64,000 nt of DNA from Notamacropus eugenii (GCF_028372415.1 NC_092874.1:61441865-61505864); one strand, 5' to 3'; numbered from the stretch's first letter, positions 20,581 through 30,700 are shown. Program-made: numbers and translations. The notes: generated from the sequence alone by a model not told the origin.

Positions 20581-20829
20581 CTTCTGTTGCAGAGAAAGCA
20601 CTAGCCTGCATTGGTAAAGGGACTTCTCCAATGAGAATTCCCTATACCATGGAAAAAGGCTTATTCCCTATACTCTACTGCCCAATTGAAGGACATCAGA
20701 TTGTTTCAAGCAAGTGTGTATGTATGGAAGGGGGAGAAGGGAAGAGGGTTAATTATTACAAATGAAGCAACTCCACTTTTGCATAGTCTTTTGCTCCTTT
20801 TATACAGCCACAGTAGTGAGATTAGAGGA

Positions 20830-21025
20830 TGTGATCTCATTGAATCGTAGGAATTACAGAGCTAGATGGAACATTAGAGGCCATCAAATCCAACCCCACT
20901 ATTCAACAGATTGGGAAACTGAGGACCAGAGGAAGTAAATGATTCGCCCAGAGTCACATAGTTAGTAAGTACCTGAGATAAGATTTAAACTCAGTCTTTC
21001 TGACTCCAAGTCTAGTGTCCTAACA
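20830..21025 (-). mobile_element. MIR-like SINE (minus)
   Basis: GAATTACAGAGCTAGATGGAACATTAGAGGCCATCAAATCCAACCCC, then GAAACTGAGGACCAGAGGAAG, then GAGTCACATAGTTAGTAAGT and TTTCTGACTCCAAGTCTAGTG: complete in minus orientation. Confidence 0.75.
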
Positions 21026-21239
21026 GTTTTATAAGGATTAGAAACAGGTATCAGACCCATTGGATTTGACCACTGATTTCCCTGCTGAAAGAGCCCCACT
21101 TCCCAAAGGTTGTCAACTTTTCTGAGACTCAGTGTCTTAGAAAAATGTTTAGAACACAAAGGAGTTCAGTGATTTGTCCAAGGTCACACAAGGAATAACC
21201 TTATTTCCATGGTATAGGGAGCTATTTGCTTTAATCTAT

Positions 21240-21350
21240 TGAAGAAGGAAATGGCAGCTCATTCTAGTATCTTTGCCAAGAAAACTCTACGTACATTATG
21301 GTCCACGAGGTCAGAGTTGGACATGAATGAATGACTCAACAAGGATAACA
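21240..21350 (+). mobile_element. SINE 3' fragment
   Basis: GAAGAAGGAAATGGCAGCTC then AGTATCTTTGCCAAGAAAACTC and GAGTTGGACATGAATGAATGACTCAACAA match the 3' half of the plus-strand SINE at 46135-46392. Confidence 0.7.
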
Positions 21351-21354
21351 AGGT

Positions 21355-21585
21355 GTTTCAGTGGAGACAGTTCTGGGCCTGAAGTCAGAAAGACCTGAGT
21401 TCAAATCTGGTCTCAAACATGTATCAACTGTGTGACCCTAGGTAATTCATTTTAATATTATTTGCCTCAGTTTCCTCAGCACCTACCTCCCAGGCTTGTT
21501 GTGAGGATGAAATTAAATATTTGTAAAGCTTTCAGCAAATGCCTGGGGCATAGTAGGTGCTGTATAAATGCTAGTTATTATTATT
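21355..21585 (+). mobile_element. SINE hosting the full-length L1
   Basis: CAGTGGAGACAGTTCTGGGCC, AAAGACCTGAGTTCAAATCTGG (B box), TTTGCCTCAGTTTCCTCAGC, GCTTGTTGTGAGGATGAAATT and CATAGTAGGTGCTGTATAAATGC. It ends with TTATTATTATT, immediately before the L1 target-site duplication, so the L1 landed at the AT-rich end of this SINE. Confidence 0.75.
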
Positions 21586-21602
21586 AAAATATACAAATGA
21601 GG
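21586..21602. repeat. L1 target-site duplication, left copy
   Basis: AAAATATACAAATGAGG, identical to 28537-28553. The reconstructed empty site has TT/AAAA on the top strand, which gives the TTTT/AA cut preferred by L1 endonuclease on the bottom strand. Confidence 0.95.
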
Positions 21603-22551
21603 GGGGCGGAGCCAAGATGGCGGAGTGAAAGCAACGACTCACCTAAGCTCCTGGAAAAACTCCTCTGGATATATCTGGGGGGAGAGTCTGACCAGACTTT
21701 GGAGGTGTAGAATCCAGTGGGAGACGGACTTTGACAGATTCGGAGCCCAGGCTGGATTGGAAGGTCCACGGGAGGGATCTGTTCCCCGGGGGTAAGACCC
21801 CGGCGCACAGCGCAGCGCGGTCGGCGCGCAGCAGGGCGGAGGCGACCCGAGGGGCCCGAGAGTGGCGGGCGAGACCAGCGGAGCAGGAGATAAGCCAGGC
21901 CGACCCAACGATATCAGCGCAACAGCCTTTGAAATCTTCAGCCTAAAGACGGGACTTCAGTGGGTCACTACTTGAACATCCAGGAGCTGGGATGCCGGAG
22001 TGATCAGTAAGTGCTCTCCCCTCCCCCCCGATGACCGTGAGGGAACCATAAAATTCTTCCCCAGATTGATCCTGGATCAGTGGGAGCAGCAGAAGGGGGC
22101 GGGTGGTCTCATAACACCAGAGGCTGGAGAGGTGGCAAAGGGGGATTCTTCCTACCGTGGTGGAGGCTATCTGGAGGGACAGACGACCCAGGGCAGAGAA
22201 AAATTCGCACTGAGACCCAAGCAAGCCTCAGCCCGGGAGACGAGCCCCAGGAGGGGCGGGAACACTCATTAGCATCTAGGCGTGCCCCAGCCCTCCAGGG
22301 GAAAAGGGAAGACAATAGGGAAGCTGGGATCACCATCCCCCGGACCTTGCCTTTGCCTCAGGCCAGCTGAAGAGATATCCTGAGACCAGACCACACCTCC
22401 CACACACCTATCAAGCTAAACCCAGGGTTGATCTGGGAAACAACAACAACAAAAAAAAGCCTGCTTTTAGCCTAGACAAACATCAACTCAACTTAAAAGA
22501 TCTGTATCTTCTGACTGAAAGAACCAAAAGCTACAACACTCAGCCAACATC
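21603..22551 (+). promoter_or_regulatory. L1 5' UTR / internal promoter
   Basis: GC-rich leader of the L1, unlike its AT-rich surroundings. Bases ~21790-21900 are packed with CpG (GGCGCGCAGC, GGTCGGCGCG), a small CpG island likely subject to methylation. Several unrelated open frames of 60-96 codons lie on both strands but share no known domain. By analogy with other mammalian L1s it should carry an internal pol II promoter; that function is inferred from position, CpG content and the initiator-proximal YY1-type box. Confidence 0.8.
21614..21623 (+). promoter_or_regulatory. YY1-type box at the L1 start
   Basis: AAGATGGCGG lies 11 bases from the first base of the element, the same place as the YY1 site that fixes the transcription start in human L1 (inverted CCATCTT core). 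Confidence 0.75.
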
Positions 22552-23733
22552 ATGAATCGGAAAAAGCAGACGAAAAGTGAAAAAACCATAGAATCTTTCT
22601 ATGGGGATAAGGACCAAAACACAAACACCAAAGAGGTCAGAGCTGAGACTGTACTTCCATCTGAAACCTCAGATGGGACTATGAATTTCTCGCAAGCACA
22701 ACTAGATTACCTGGAACGTCTGAAGAAGGATATAAAAGAAAAACTGGCCAATGATTTTAAAACCATAAAAAAAGAATTCACTGATGAGAACATCAATCTG
22801 AAAAAGAAAATTGAAGAAATGGAAAAGGAAGTTCAAAAATTAACTGGAGAGAATAATTCCCTAAAAGGAAGAGTTAATCAAACGGAAAAGGAAACTCAAA
22901 ACCTAATAGGGAAAATTGATCAGATGGAAAAGGAAACCCAAAACCTAACTGGGAAAATTGGTCGAATGGAAAAAGAAGTACAAAAATTAAATGGAGAAAA
23001 TAGCTCCTTAAAGGGAAAAATTGGCCAGATGGAAAAGGAGATGCGAAAGCTAACTGAAGAAAACAATACGATCAAGATTAGAATTGGGCAAGTAGAAACT
23101 AATGACTCAATGAGGCAACAAGAATCAGTCAAACAAAATCTAAAGAATGAAAAGATAGAAGAAAATCTAAAATATTTAATTGGAAAAACAACTGACCTGG
23201 AAAATAGATCCAGGAGAGAAAATCTAAGAATTATTGGCCTGCCAGAAACCCATGATGAAGAAAAGAGTCTGGACAATATCTTTCAGGAAATCATCAAGGA
23301 AAACTGCCCAGAAGTACTAGACTCAGAGGGCAAAATAGTCATCGAGAGAATCCACCGTTCCCCACCGGAAAGGGATCCCAAACTCAAAACCCCAAGAAAT
23401 ATAGTTGCCAAATTCCAGAGCTATCAAGTGAAGGAGAAAATACTACAAGCAGCCAGAAAGAAACAATTTAAATATCAAGGTCACACAGTCAGGATCACAC
23501 AGGACCTTGCAGCTTCTACATTAAAAGATCGAAAGAATTGGAACCCAATATTCCGTAAGGCAAAGGAGTTGGGACTCCAACCGAGGATCAACTACCCAGC
23601 AAAGTTCAGCATAACATTTCAGGCAAGGAGAAAGTCATTCAACGAAATAAGGGATTTCCAGAGCTTCCTGACCAAAACACCAGAACTCAATAGACCATTT
23701 GATCTTCAAATGCAGGTCTCCAGAGAATCATAA
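22552..23733 (+). CDS. L1 ORF1 protein (ORF1p), 393 aa
   Basis: The RNA-binding trimeric chaperone that coats L1 RNA in the cytoplasm and joins the ORF2 protein in the ribonucleoprotein. Residues ~1-45 are a basic, polar N-terminus. Residues ~50-215 are a Lys/Glu-rich coiled coil; within it, residues 90-180 are five similar units of 21, 14, 14, 21 and 21 residues, all multiples of seven, most starting MEKE. Residues 221-233 (RRENLRIIGLPE) start the RRM domain. The C-terminal domain follows, with TPRNIVAKFQSYQVKEKI, RITQDLAASTLKDRKNW and QPRINYPAKFS, all standard ORF1p landmarks. The start Met follows the GC-rich leader and gives the full N-terminus; no stop or frameshift is present. The length is a little above that of human ORF1p, explained by the coiled-coil units. 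The paralogous relic at 1-1600 matches the C-terminal domain. Confidence 0.97.
   Translation: MNRKKQTKSEKTIESFYGDKDQNTNTKEVRAETVLPSETSDGTMNFSQAQLDYLERLKKDIKEKLANDFKTIKKEFTDENINLKKKIEEMEKEVQKLTGENNSLKGRVNQTEKETQNLIGKIDQMEKETQNLTGKIGRMEKEVQKLNGENSSLKGKIGQMEKEMRKLTEENNTIKIRIGQVETNDSMRQQESVKQNLKNEKIEENLKYLIGKTTDLENRSRRENLRIIGLPETHDEEKSLDNIFQEIIKENCPEVLDSEGKIVIERIHRSPPERDPKLKTPRNIVAKFQSYQVKEKILQAARKKQFKYQGHTVRITQDLAASTLKDRKNWNPIFRKAKELGLQPRINYPAKFSITFQARRKSFNEIRDFQSFLTKTPELNRPFDLQMQVSRES
22819..23091 (+). repeat. Heptad-multiple tandem repeats in ORF1 coiled coil
   Basis: Coding repeats beginning ATGGAAAAGGAA or close variants. At protein level: MEKEVQKLTGENNSLKGRVNQ-type 21-mers (positions 90, 139 and 160) and TEKETQNL/MEKETQNL 14-mers (111, 125). 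The unit lengths keep the coiled-coil register. Confidence 0.9.
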
Positions 23734-24259
23734 AAAGGTAAACAGAGGGGAAAAAACAAAAACAAAAACTTGCAACTCAATTAGGGCAATCTGTTTACCT
23801 CCCTGTAAGGGAAGATGATACCTGTTAATCTTGAGAACTGTGCAGCTATTATGATAAAAGGGATATATGTAGAGGGGACGGGCATAAAGTAAATGATGTC
23901 ATGGCAAAAATATGATTTAAGTATGAGAAGGGAATGTAATAGGAGGTGTGGAAAGGGGGAAGCAGAAAATGGCAAATTATATCACAGGAAGAAGTACAAA
24001 ACCATAGTAGAGGGAAGGAGGGGAGGGAGATGAGCATTGGTTGAGAGGTACTCTCATCTGATTTGTTCAAAGGAGGGAACAATAACCTTAAGCAGATAAT
24101 CCTAACTAGCTCTATAGGTAGTAGGAGGGGAAGGGGGAAGAAAGGGGAGGGTGGCTAAAAGGGAGGAAAGAAGCAATAAGAGTAAAGGGGACTAAAAGGG
24201 AGGGGGGTCAAAAGAAGGAGGGGAAGGCTGCAGGAGGAGGGGGAGAAAAGTGAATACTA
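23734..24259 (+). other. L1 inter-ORF spacer, purine-rich
   Basis: A 526-bp spacer between the ORF1 stop and the first ORF2 Met; human L1 has only about 60 bp. The second half (24121-24259) is strongly polypurine on the plus strand (runs such as GGAGGGGAAGGGGGAAG). Several stops lie in all frames. ORF2 translation must begin after this spacer, by reinitiation or an internal route; the sequence does not say which. Confidence 0.85.
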
Positions 24260-27200
24260 TTGAGGAGGAGAAGGGAGACGGGAGAGCTAAAAGCACAAAT
24301 GGTGGGAAAGAGGTTGGAGGGAAATACACAGATTGTAATCATAACTGTGAATGTGAATGGGATGAACTCTCCCATAAAACGGAGACGGATAGCAGAATGG
24401 ATTAAAAGCCATAATCCAACAATATGCTGCTTACAAGAAACACATTTGAAACGGGGGGATACACATAGGATAAAGGTCAAAGGATGGAGCAGAATATATT
24501 GTGCTTCAGCTCATGTAAGAAAGGCAGGAGTAGCAATCCTAATCTCAGACAAAGCAAAAGCAGAAATAGATCTAATCAAAAGGGATAAGGATGGAAACTA
24601 TATCCTACTAAAAGGCACCATAGACAATGAAGCAATATCATTACTAAACATGTATGCTCCAAGTGGTATAGTATCCAGATTCTTAGAGGAGAGGTTGGGG
24701 GAGTTGAAGGAAGAAATTGATAGCAAAACTATACTAGTGGGGGACCTCAACCTCCCCCTCTCTGAACTCGATAAATCCAACCTTAAAATAAATAAGAAAG
24801 AGGTTAAGGAGGTAAATAAAACTCTGGATAAGGTAGACATGATAGATCTTTGGAGAAAATTAAATGGGAATAGAAAGGAATATACCTTTTTCTCAGCGGT
24901 ACATGGAACATTTACAAAAATTGATCATGTACTAGGACATAAAAATCTCACAATCCAGTGCAGAAAGGTAGAGATAATCAATGCATCCTTTTCAGATCAT
25001 AATGCATTAAAAATTACATGTAATAAAAGGCCATGGAAAGAGAAACCAAAAATCAATTGGAAACTAAATAATCTAATTCTAAAGAAGGATTGGGTTAAAG
25101 AAGAAATCATAGAAACAATTAACAACTTCATTCAAGAGAATGACAATAGTGAGACAACGTACCAAAACTTATGGGACACTGCAAAAGCAGTTATTAGGGG
25201 AAGTTTTATATCTCTGAATGCTTACATAAATAAAATAGAGAAAGAGGAGATCAATGACTTAGGCTTGCAGTTGAAAAAGCTAGAAAAAGAACAAATTGAA
25301 AATCCCCAAGTAAATACCAAATTAGAAATACTGAAAACCAAAGGAGAGATTAATAAAATTGAAATAAAGAAAACTATTGAATTAATAAATAAAACCAATA
25401 GTTGGTTTTATGAAAAAACTAATAAAATTGATAAACCTTTGGTTAATCTGATCAAAAAAAAGAAAGAAGAAAACCAAATTACTAACATTAAAAATGAAAG
25501 GGGTGAACTCACCTCCAATGAGGAGGAAATTAAAACAATAATTAGAAACTACTTTGCCCAACTTTATGCCCACAAATTCGACAATCTAAACGAGATGGAT
25601 GAATATTTTAAAAAATACAAATTGCCCAGATTAACAGAAGAGGAAGTCGAATACTTAAACAACCCCATCTCAGAAAAAGAAATTGAACAAGCCATCAATG
25701 AACTCCCTAGGAAAAAATCTCCAGGGCCAGATGGATTCACAAGTGAATTCTATCAAACATTTAAAGAACAGTTAATTCCAATACTACATACACTATTCTT
25801 GAAAATTGGGGAAGAAGGAGTCCTCCCAAATTCTTTCTATGATACAAATATGGTTTTGATACCCAAACCAGGAAGAGACAAAACAGAGAAAGAAAATTAT
25901 AGACCAATTTCCCTAATGAATATAGATGCAAAAATTTTAAATAAGATTTTAGCAAAACGAATACAGCATCTTATCACGAGATTAATACATTATGATCAGG
26001 TAGGATTCATACCAGGACTACAGGGCTGGTTCAATATTAGGAAAACTATTAGCATTATCGACCACATCAACAACAAAGCTAACAAAAACCACATGATTAT
26101 CTCAATAGATGCAGAAAAAGCTTTTGACAAAATACAACATCCATTCCTACTAAAAACATTGGAGAACGTAGGAATAAAGGGAACTTTCCATAAAATAATA
26201 AGCAGTATCTATCTAAAACCTTCAGCAAGCATTATATGCAATGGGGATAAGCTAGATGCATTCCCAATAAGATCAGGGGTGAAACAAGGTTGTCCATTAT
26301 CACCACTATTATTCAATATGGTACTAGAAATGTTAGCTGTAGCAATAAGACAAGATAAAGATATTCAAGGAATTAGAATAGCCAAAGAAGAAACTAAGTT
26401 ATCACTCTTTGCAGATGATATGATGATTTACCTAGAGAATCCCAGAGATTCAAGTAAAAAATTACTTGAATTAATAAACAACTTTGGCAAAGTTGCAGGG
26501 TACAAAATAAACCCACACAAACCCTCTGCATTCCTATATATTAGCAACAAAGTTCAACAGCAAGAGATAGAAAGAGAAATCCCATTTAAAGTTAGGGTAG
26601 ACAGTATAAAATACTTAGGAGTCTACCTGCCAAAACAAACCCAGGGACTATATGAACACAATTACAAGACACTTTTTGCACAAATAAACTCAGATTTAAG
26701 TAAGTGGAAAAACATTAGTTGCTCATGGGTAGGCCGTGCTAATATAATAAAAATGACAATTCTACCCAAATTAATATACTTATTTAGTGCCATACCAATT
26801 AAACTATCAGACAATTACTTTCTAGAGCTGGATAAAATAATATCAAAATTCATTTGGAAAAACAAAAGGTCCAGAATATCAAAGGGACTAATGAAAAGAA
26901 ATGCTTGGGAAGGTGGCCTAGCGCTACCAGACCTTAAACTGTACTATAAAGCAGCAATTATCAAAACCACTTGGTATTGGCTAAGAAACAGAGAGGTAGA
27001 CAAGTGGAATAGACTTGGCACTCAAGATGCAGTAGGCAAGGAATATAGCAACCTTCTGTTTGATAAACCCAAGGACCCCAGCTTCTGGGATAAGAACCCA
27101 TTGTTTGACAAAAATTGCTGGGAAAACTGGATAACAGTGTGGCGGAAATTAGGCATAGACCCATACCTGACACCGTACACAAGAATAAAGTCCAAATGGG

Positions 27201-28150
27201 TACATGATTTAGGTATAAAGATTGATACCATGAACAAACTGGAGAAGCAAGGAATAGTGTATTTATCAGATCTATGGAGAAGGGAAGAATTCTTTACTAA
27301 AGGAGAGATAGAATGCATTATGAAATGCAAAATGGATAACTTTGAGTACATTAAACTGAGAAGTTTTTGCACAACCAAACCCAATGCAACCAAAATCCGG
27401 AGGGATGTAGTAAATTGGGAAAAAATTTTTACAGCTAAGCTCGGGGATAAAGGCCTCATTTCTAGAATATATAGAGAACTGACCCAAATGTATAATCATA
27501 CAAGTCATTCCCCAATTGATAAATGGTCAAAGGATATGAACAGGCAATTTTCAGAGGAAGAAATTAAAGCTATCTATAATCATATGAAAAAATGCTCTAA
27601 ATCACTATTGGTTAGAGAGATGCAAATCAAAACAACTCTGAGGTACCACATCACACCTATAAGATTGGCAAACATGACAGAACAAGAAAATGATAAATGC
27701 TGGAGAGGATGTGGGAGAGTTGGAACACTAATTCATTGTTGGTGGAGCTGTGAGCGCATCCAACCATTCTGGAGAGCAATTTGGAACTATGCCCAAAGGG
27801 CTACAAAAATGTGCATACCCTTTGACCCAGCAATATCGCTACTAGGACTATATCCCCAAGAGATCATAAAAATGAGAAAGGGTCCCACATGTACAAAAAT
27901 ATTTATAGCAGCACTCTATGTAGTTGCCAAAAACTGGAAGTCAAGGGGATGTCCATCAATTGGGGAATGGCTGAATAAATTATGGTATATGAATGTAATG
28001 GAGTACTATTGTGCCATAAGAAATGATGAACAAGAAGACTTCAGAGAGGCCTGGAAGGACTTATATGACCTGATGCTGAGTGAAAGGAGCAGAACCAGGA
28101 GAACTGTATGCACAGCAACAACCACAGTGTGTGAGAGTTTTTTCTGGTAG
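24260..28150 (+). CDS. L1 ORF2 protein: endonuclease and reverse transcriptase, 1296 aa
   Basis: Carries out target-primed reverse transcription. The APE-type endonuclease occupies residues ~25-250: N31/N33 in NVNG, E60 in CCLQETH, D162 in GDLN, and D246-H247 in the SDHN motif, all intact. The reverse transcriptase follows from ~440 to 800, with [33 protein letters not shown], a [14 protein letters not shown] block with a catalytic Asp, [15 protein letters not shown], and FADD at 717-720 (the Y/FxDD active site). The C-terminal Cys-rich segment begins at C1147 (CWRGCG...HCWWSC). The frame opens at 24260, but Met14 at 24299 (MVGKRLEGN) is a likely true start because known L1 ORF2 proteins begin about 15-20 residues before the N-x-NG motif. 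No stop or shift occurs over 1296 codons. Confidence 0.98.
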   Translation: MRRRRETGELKAQMVGKRLEGNTQIVIITVNVNGMNSPIKRRRIAEWIKSHNPTICCLQETHLKRGDTHRIKVKGWSRIYCASAHVRKAGVAILISDKAKAEIDLIKRDKDGNYILLKGTIDNEAISLLNMYAPSGIVSRFLEERLGELKEEIDSKTILVGDLNLPLSELDKSNLKINKKEVKEVNKTLDKVDMIDLWRKLNGNRKEYTFFSAVHGTFTKIDHVLGHKNLTIQCRKVEIINASFSDHNALKITCNKRPWKEKPKINWKLNNLILKKDWVKEEIIETINNFIQENDNSETTYQNLWDTAKAVIRGSFISLNAYINKIEKEEINDLGLQLKKLEKEQIENPQVNTKLEILKTKGEINKIEIKKTIELINKTNSWFYEKTNKIDKPLVNLIKKKKEENQITNIKNERGELTSNEEEIKTIIRNYFAQLYAHKFDNLNEMDEYFKKYKLPRLTEEEVEYLNNPISEKEIEQAINELPRKKSPGPDGFTSEFYQTFKEQLIPILHTLFLKIGEEGVLPNSFYDTNMVLIPKPGRDKTEKENYRPISLMNIDAKILNKILAKRIQHLITRLIHYDQVGFIPGLQGWFNIRKTISIIDHINNKANKNHMIISIDAEKAFDKIQHPFLLKTLENVGIKGTFHKIISSIYLKPSASIICNGDKLDAFPIRSGVKQGCPLSPLLFNMVLEMLAVAIRQDKDIQGIRIAKEETKLSLFADDMMIYLENPRDSSKKLLELINNFGKVAGYKINPHKPSAFLYISNKVQQQEIEREIPFKVRVDSIKYLGVYLPKQTQGLYEHNYKTLFAQINSDLSKWKNISCSWVGRANIIKMTILPKLIYLFSAIPIKLSDNYFLELDKIISKFIWKNKRSRISKGLMKRNAWEGGLALPDLKLYYKAAIIKTTWYWLRNREVDKWNRLGTQDAVGKEYSNLLFDKPKDPSFWDKNPLFDKNCWENWITVWRKLGIDPYLTPYTRIKSKWVHDLGIKIDTMNKLEKQGIVYLSDLWRREEFFTKGEIECIMKCKMDNFEYIKLRSFCTTKPNATKIRRDVVNWEKIFTAKLGDKGLISRIYRELTQMYNHTSHSPIDKWSKDMNRQFSEEEIKAIYNHMKKCSKSLLVREMQIKTTLRYHITPIRLANMTEQENDKCWRGCGRVGTLIHCWWSCERIQPFWRAIWNYAQRATKMCIPFDPAISLLGLYPQEIIKMRKGPTCTKIFIAALYVVAKNWKSRGCPSIGEWLNKLWYMNVMEYYCAIRNDEQEDFREAWKDLYDLMLSERSRTRRTVCTATTTVCESFFW

Positions 28151-28536
28151 ACTTAGATTTTTGTAATAACACAAGAACTTCTGAAAAAAAAAAAAAATCC
28201 CAATGGTGGACCTCAAGGCAAAATGCCTTCCACACTCAGAGAGAGAAATATGGAAGTCACTCACATAATGTAACAGATCATGTTTGTGTATGTGTATGTG
28301 TTTGTGTATCATGTTCTGATTTGTTATACGATTTCTTTCATTTATCTTAGTCTGACTACATAGCATGACTATAGTGAAAATATACTCAATAGGAAAGTAT
28401 ATGTAGAATCTATACAGAATTGTATGCAGTCGTGGGGAGGGAGGGAGGTAGTGGGGGGTGGGTGGGGAGGGATAAAATCGCAATTGTATGGCAGTGATTG
28501 TTAAACATTAAAAAAATAAAAAAATTAATAAAAAAA
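28151..28536 (+). other. L1 3' UTR and A-rich tail
   Basis: Begins after the ORF2 stop, holds a 14-A run near 28184, a G-rich tract at 28434-28471 and ends in AATAAAAAAATTAATAAAAAA. The AATAAA words in the tail can serve as weak polyadenylation signals. The inverted sibling at 8614-9466 has the same UTR but a different G tract. Confidence 0.9.
28434..28471 (+). repeat. G-rich tract in the L1 3' UTR
   Basis: Four or more runs of G3-G6 (GGGGAGGGAGGG, GGGGGGTGGGTGGGG) within 38 bases, enough for an intramolecular G-quadruplex. A polypurine G-rich 3' UTR tract is a shared trait of mammalian L1s. Confidence 0.85.
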
Positions 28537-28553
28537 AAAATATACAAATGAGG
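28537..28553. repeat. L1 target-site duplication, right copy
   Basis: Exact 17-base match to 21586-21602; its first A residues cannot be told apart from the element tail. Confidence 0.95.
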
Positions 28554-28739
28554 CATTCACCCTAACATAACTTAAATCTTTATATTTATATAACACAGCT
28601 CATTTTCTGACCTAAACTGCTCATATCTCCTCTAAAACTGTTGCTTTACATAAGCACAAGCTTTATGTAAGTGATTTTCATCAAACAATAGTTCTTTGTT
28701 TACATCTCTCGGGTACCAAACTCTTAATGAAATAGGCAA

Positions 28740-28815
28740 TAAGATACATCCTTTGAACTCAGGTCTTCCTGGCTTAGAGGTCAGTGATCTGTCCACCCCA
28801 CCACTCTTTCTAGTT
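28740..28815 (-). mobile_element. SINE head fragment (minus)
   Basis: TTTGAACTCAGGTCTTCCTGGC, then CAGTGATCTGTCCACCCCACC: the inverted B-box and head of a tRNA-derived SINE. Confidence 0.6.
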
Positions 28816-28829
28816 ATCATTTTGTAACT

Positions 28830-29110
28830 CATTATATAATGTCAAGTTGTTCTCCAGTACAAAATCATACCAATCTAGAAACCACCTGTTTCCCCACAGC
28901 TGCTCCCAACACTGACATTTGTTATTTTCAGCTATTTTCTGACAATTGTATGACACTAAATCACCCCAGTAGTCTCTTTCAGCTATATATACTATAATGA
29001 GAATCCTATGGTCTTGAAGTTGTTTTTAATTTGTATATCTCTGATTATTAGAGCCTGAACAGGTTTTCAAGTGTTCATTAACAATTTGTACCTAGTATTT
29101 TGCATCTCTC
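28830..29110 (-). mobile_element. Old L1 ORF2 fragment (minus)
   Basis: AAGTTGTTCTCCAGTACAAAATCATACC, CCCAACACTGACATTTGTTATTTTCAGC, then TTGTTTTTAATTTGTATATCTCTGATTATTAGAG correspond in order to the inverted L1 ORF2 C-terminal region (27600-27790 in the intact copy). All frames are closed. Confidence 0.55.
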
Positions 29111-29154
29111 TTTTGCACTGATCCTATATTTTACTTAATTATAGTCACTGGTAG

Positions 29155-29275
29155 TTAATACACTCTACCAGACTTCAATTTCCATAAGAGGACCAGCCTT
29201 TATTTATCTCAGTTTTGTCTCTTCCCAAGGGCCCAGCATAGTATTCTATACTAAGTGCCTAATACTCCCTCTCCC
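29155..29275 (+). mobile_element. L2 3' end
   Basis: AGAGGACCAGCCTTTATTTATC, then GGGCCCAGCATAGTATTCTATACTAAGTGCCTAATA, the L2 terminal block in diverged form. Confidence 0.45.
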
Positions 29276-29484
29276 CCCATTGTTGGATTACATTATCCCA
29301 GCTTATTCATTTCCTCTGAATAGAATACTTTTTCTTCAATTATTGCCTCTGGGAAAATCATACCCACTTTGCATATGATATGATTCCATGTACTATGCAG
29401 TACTTGGCATCCCCCCAGAACTTAAAGGATCACCCACAAATTCCTAACCTCCAACTAGTAAATGGCTTGTAGAAGGGGGAAGTG

Positions 29485-29685
29485 TGGTATACAGAGGAAA
29501 AAAAGCAGTGCCTCTGAAGTCAAAGAACCTGGGTCAGATCCTGCCTCTCATGCTTATGATCTATTTGACCTTGAGCAAGTCACTTAACCTCTATAAGCCT
29601 CAGTTTCCTCATCTTTAAAATGAATGCTTTGAATTAAATGACCACTAAAATCCTTTTTAGCTCTAGACCTATGATCCTAAGATGG
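29485..29685 (+). mobile_element. MIR SINE
   Basis: TGCCTCTGAAGTCAAAGAACCTGGG, TTGAGCAAGTCACTTAACCTC, CTCAGTTTCCTCATCTTTAAAATG and TTAGCTCTAGACCTATGATCCT: a nearly complete MIR. Confidence 0.85.
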
Positions 29686-29689
29686 AGTG

Positions 29690-30265
29690 AGTGTTCAAAG
29701 TCAAAAAGACTTCTGGGTCAAGAATCCCTGAGTTCTAATTCTTGCCTCTTTCTTTTTTTTAAGTTTTGACCTGTTAGCACCTTAGTTACTGAGTGCATCA
29801 AATTGATTAAATTTAATTGGATTAAAGACCCTGTGCTACTCCAAAGTGTATATGTGAAGACCCAATAAGACAAGTATATATAAAAACTGGAAAGAAAGTT
29901 TTTTAAATACTCAGAGTTAACAGAGAATTCTATTTCATTAAGAAATATTAACTGGAAGTCAATCCAACTAATCAGATTTTTTTCTAACCCATTTTATAAA
30001 ATAGATTCAGTTTTGTACACTGATTCTTCAATTATCTTATAATCAAGTCCTTTAAAACATATAATTCCTGTGGAATATCAATGAATGTACCCCATAAACA
30101 TATACAGAAGAGGTCTACCCTTAAAGGCAAGAAAAATGATTTTTTAATCCCTTAGGACTTTGCACTTATAGGTGCTTAGATGAAAAGAAGGAAGGAGAGA
30201 GAAGGCAGGGAGAGAAGGAAGTAATCATTTTACAGAGAAAGTATATGCAGAAGCAATCATGATGG
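29690..30265. other. Intergenic, unassigned
   Basis: AT-rich with no gene. A GGAAGGAGAGAGAAGGCAGGGAG purine stretch lies near 30190-30220. Confidence 0.4.
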
Positions 30266-30269
30266 GAAA

Positions 30270-30700
30270 AAGAAGGCTTTGGTTTATGGAAAACCCTGGA
30301 TTCATCTCCCAACTCCAATACTAGCTCTGGGACCATGGAAAAGTCATTTCATTTTTATGGACCTCCATTTCCTTATCTGTAAAACTGAAATTATATTAGA
30401 AATGACTTCATAGAATTTGGAGCTGGAAGAAACTTTTAAGTTTATCTAGTTCTACCACCTTCTTGGTAAGGCTGTGTAATGTTGTAGGAAAAGTTTTAAC
30501 TTGGAGTCAGAATATTCCTGGATTTAAAAACTCTCTCTGATACCAGCTATCAAAATGATCCTGTCTAAATAACCTAACTTTTCTATAACTCAGTTTCTTC
30601 ATCTGTAAAAGGGAAAAAATAATCTCTATACTATGTTATTCATGGGATTGTAGAGAGGATCAAATGAGATTATATAACTCTAATAGATGAGAGTTGTAGC
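30270..30700 (+). mobile_element. Two MIR SINEs in series
   Basis: 30270-30430 carries CCAACTCCAATACTAGCTCTGGG and CCATTTCCTTATCTGTAAAACTG. 30470-30700 carries TTTTAACTTGGAGTCAGAAT, CTCAGTTTCTTCATCTGTAAAAGGG and GAGAGGATCAAATGAGATTATATAA. A short inverted MIR-like piece (TTTGGAGCTGGAAGAAAC) lies between them. Confidence 0.7.

Larger units (their letters stand above)
21603..28536 (+). mobile_element. Full-length intact L1 retrotransposon
   Basis: About 6934 bp from GGGGCGGAGCC to the A-rich tail, bracketed by a perfect 17-bp duplication. The order is 5' UTR (about 949 bp), ORF1, a 526-bp spacer, ORF2, a 3' UTR with a G-rich tract, and an A-rich tail. Both ORFs are uninterrupted and all key motifs checked are present, so it could encode a working ribonucleoprotein for its own copying. 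Perfect duplications, many surviving CpG pairs in the 5' UTR and a near-identical truncated sibling at 8614-9466 all point to a young insertion. Whether it is transcribed cannot be told from sequence. Confidence 0.97.

Noticed and set aside
21639..22336. Several antisense frames (75-93 codons) in the L1 5' UTR, considered as an ORF0-like gene
   Set aside because: Primate ORF0 is lineage-specific; GC-rich DNA gives long frames by chance, and sense frames of similar length coexist. No supporting motif.
27022..27459. Antisense 145-codon frame within L1 ORF2
   Set aside because: A shadow of the conserved ORF2 coding strand; no initiation context and no homology expected.
28061..28483. Antisense 140-codon frame over the L1 3' end, partly repeated in the inverted copy near 8777-9082
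   Set aside because: It recurs only because the same L1 sequence is present twice; it crosses a variable A run and the UTR, so coding use is unlikely.
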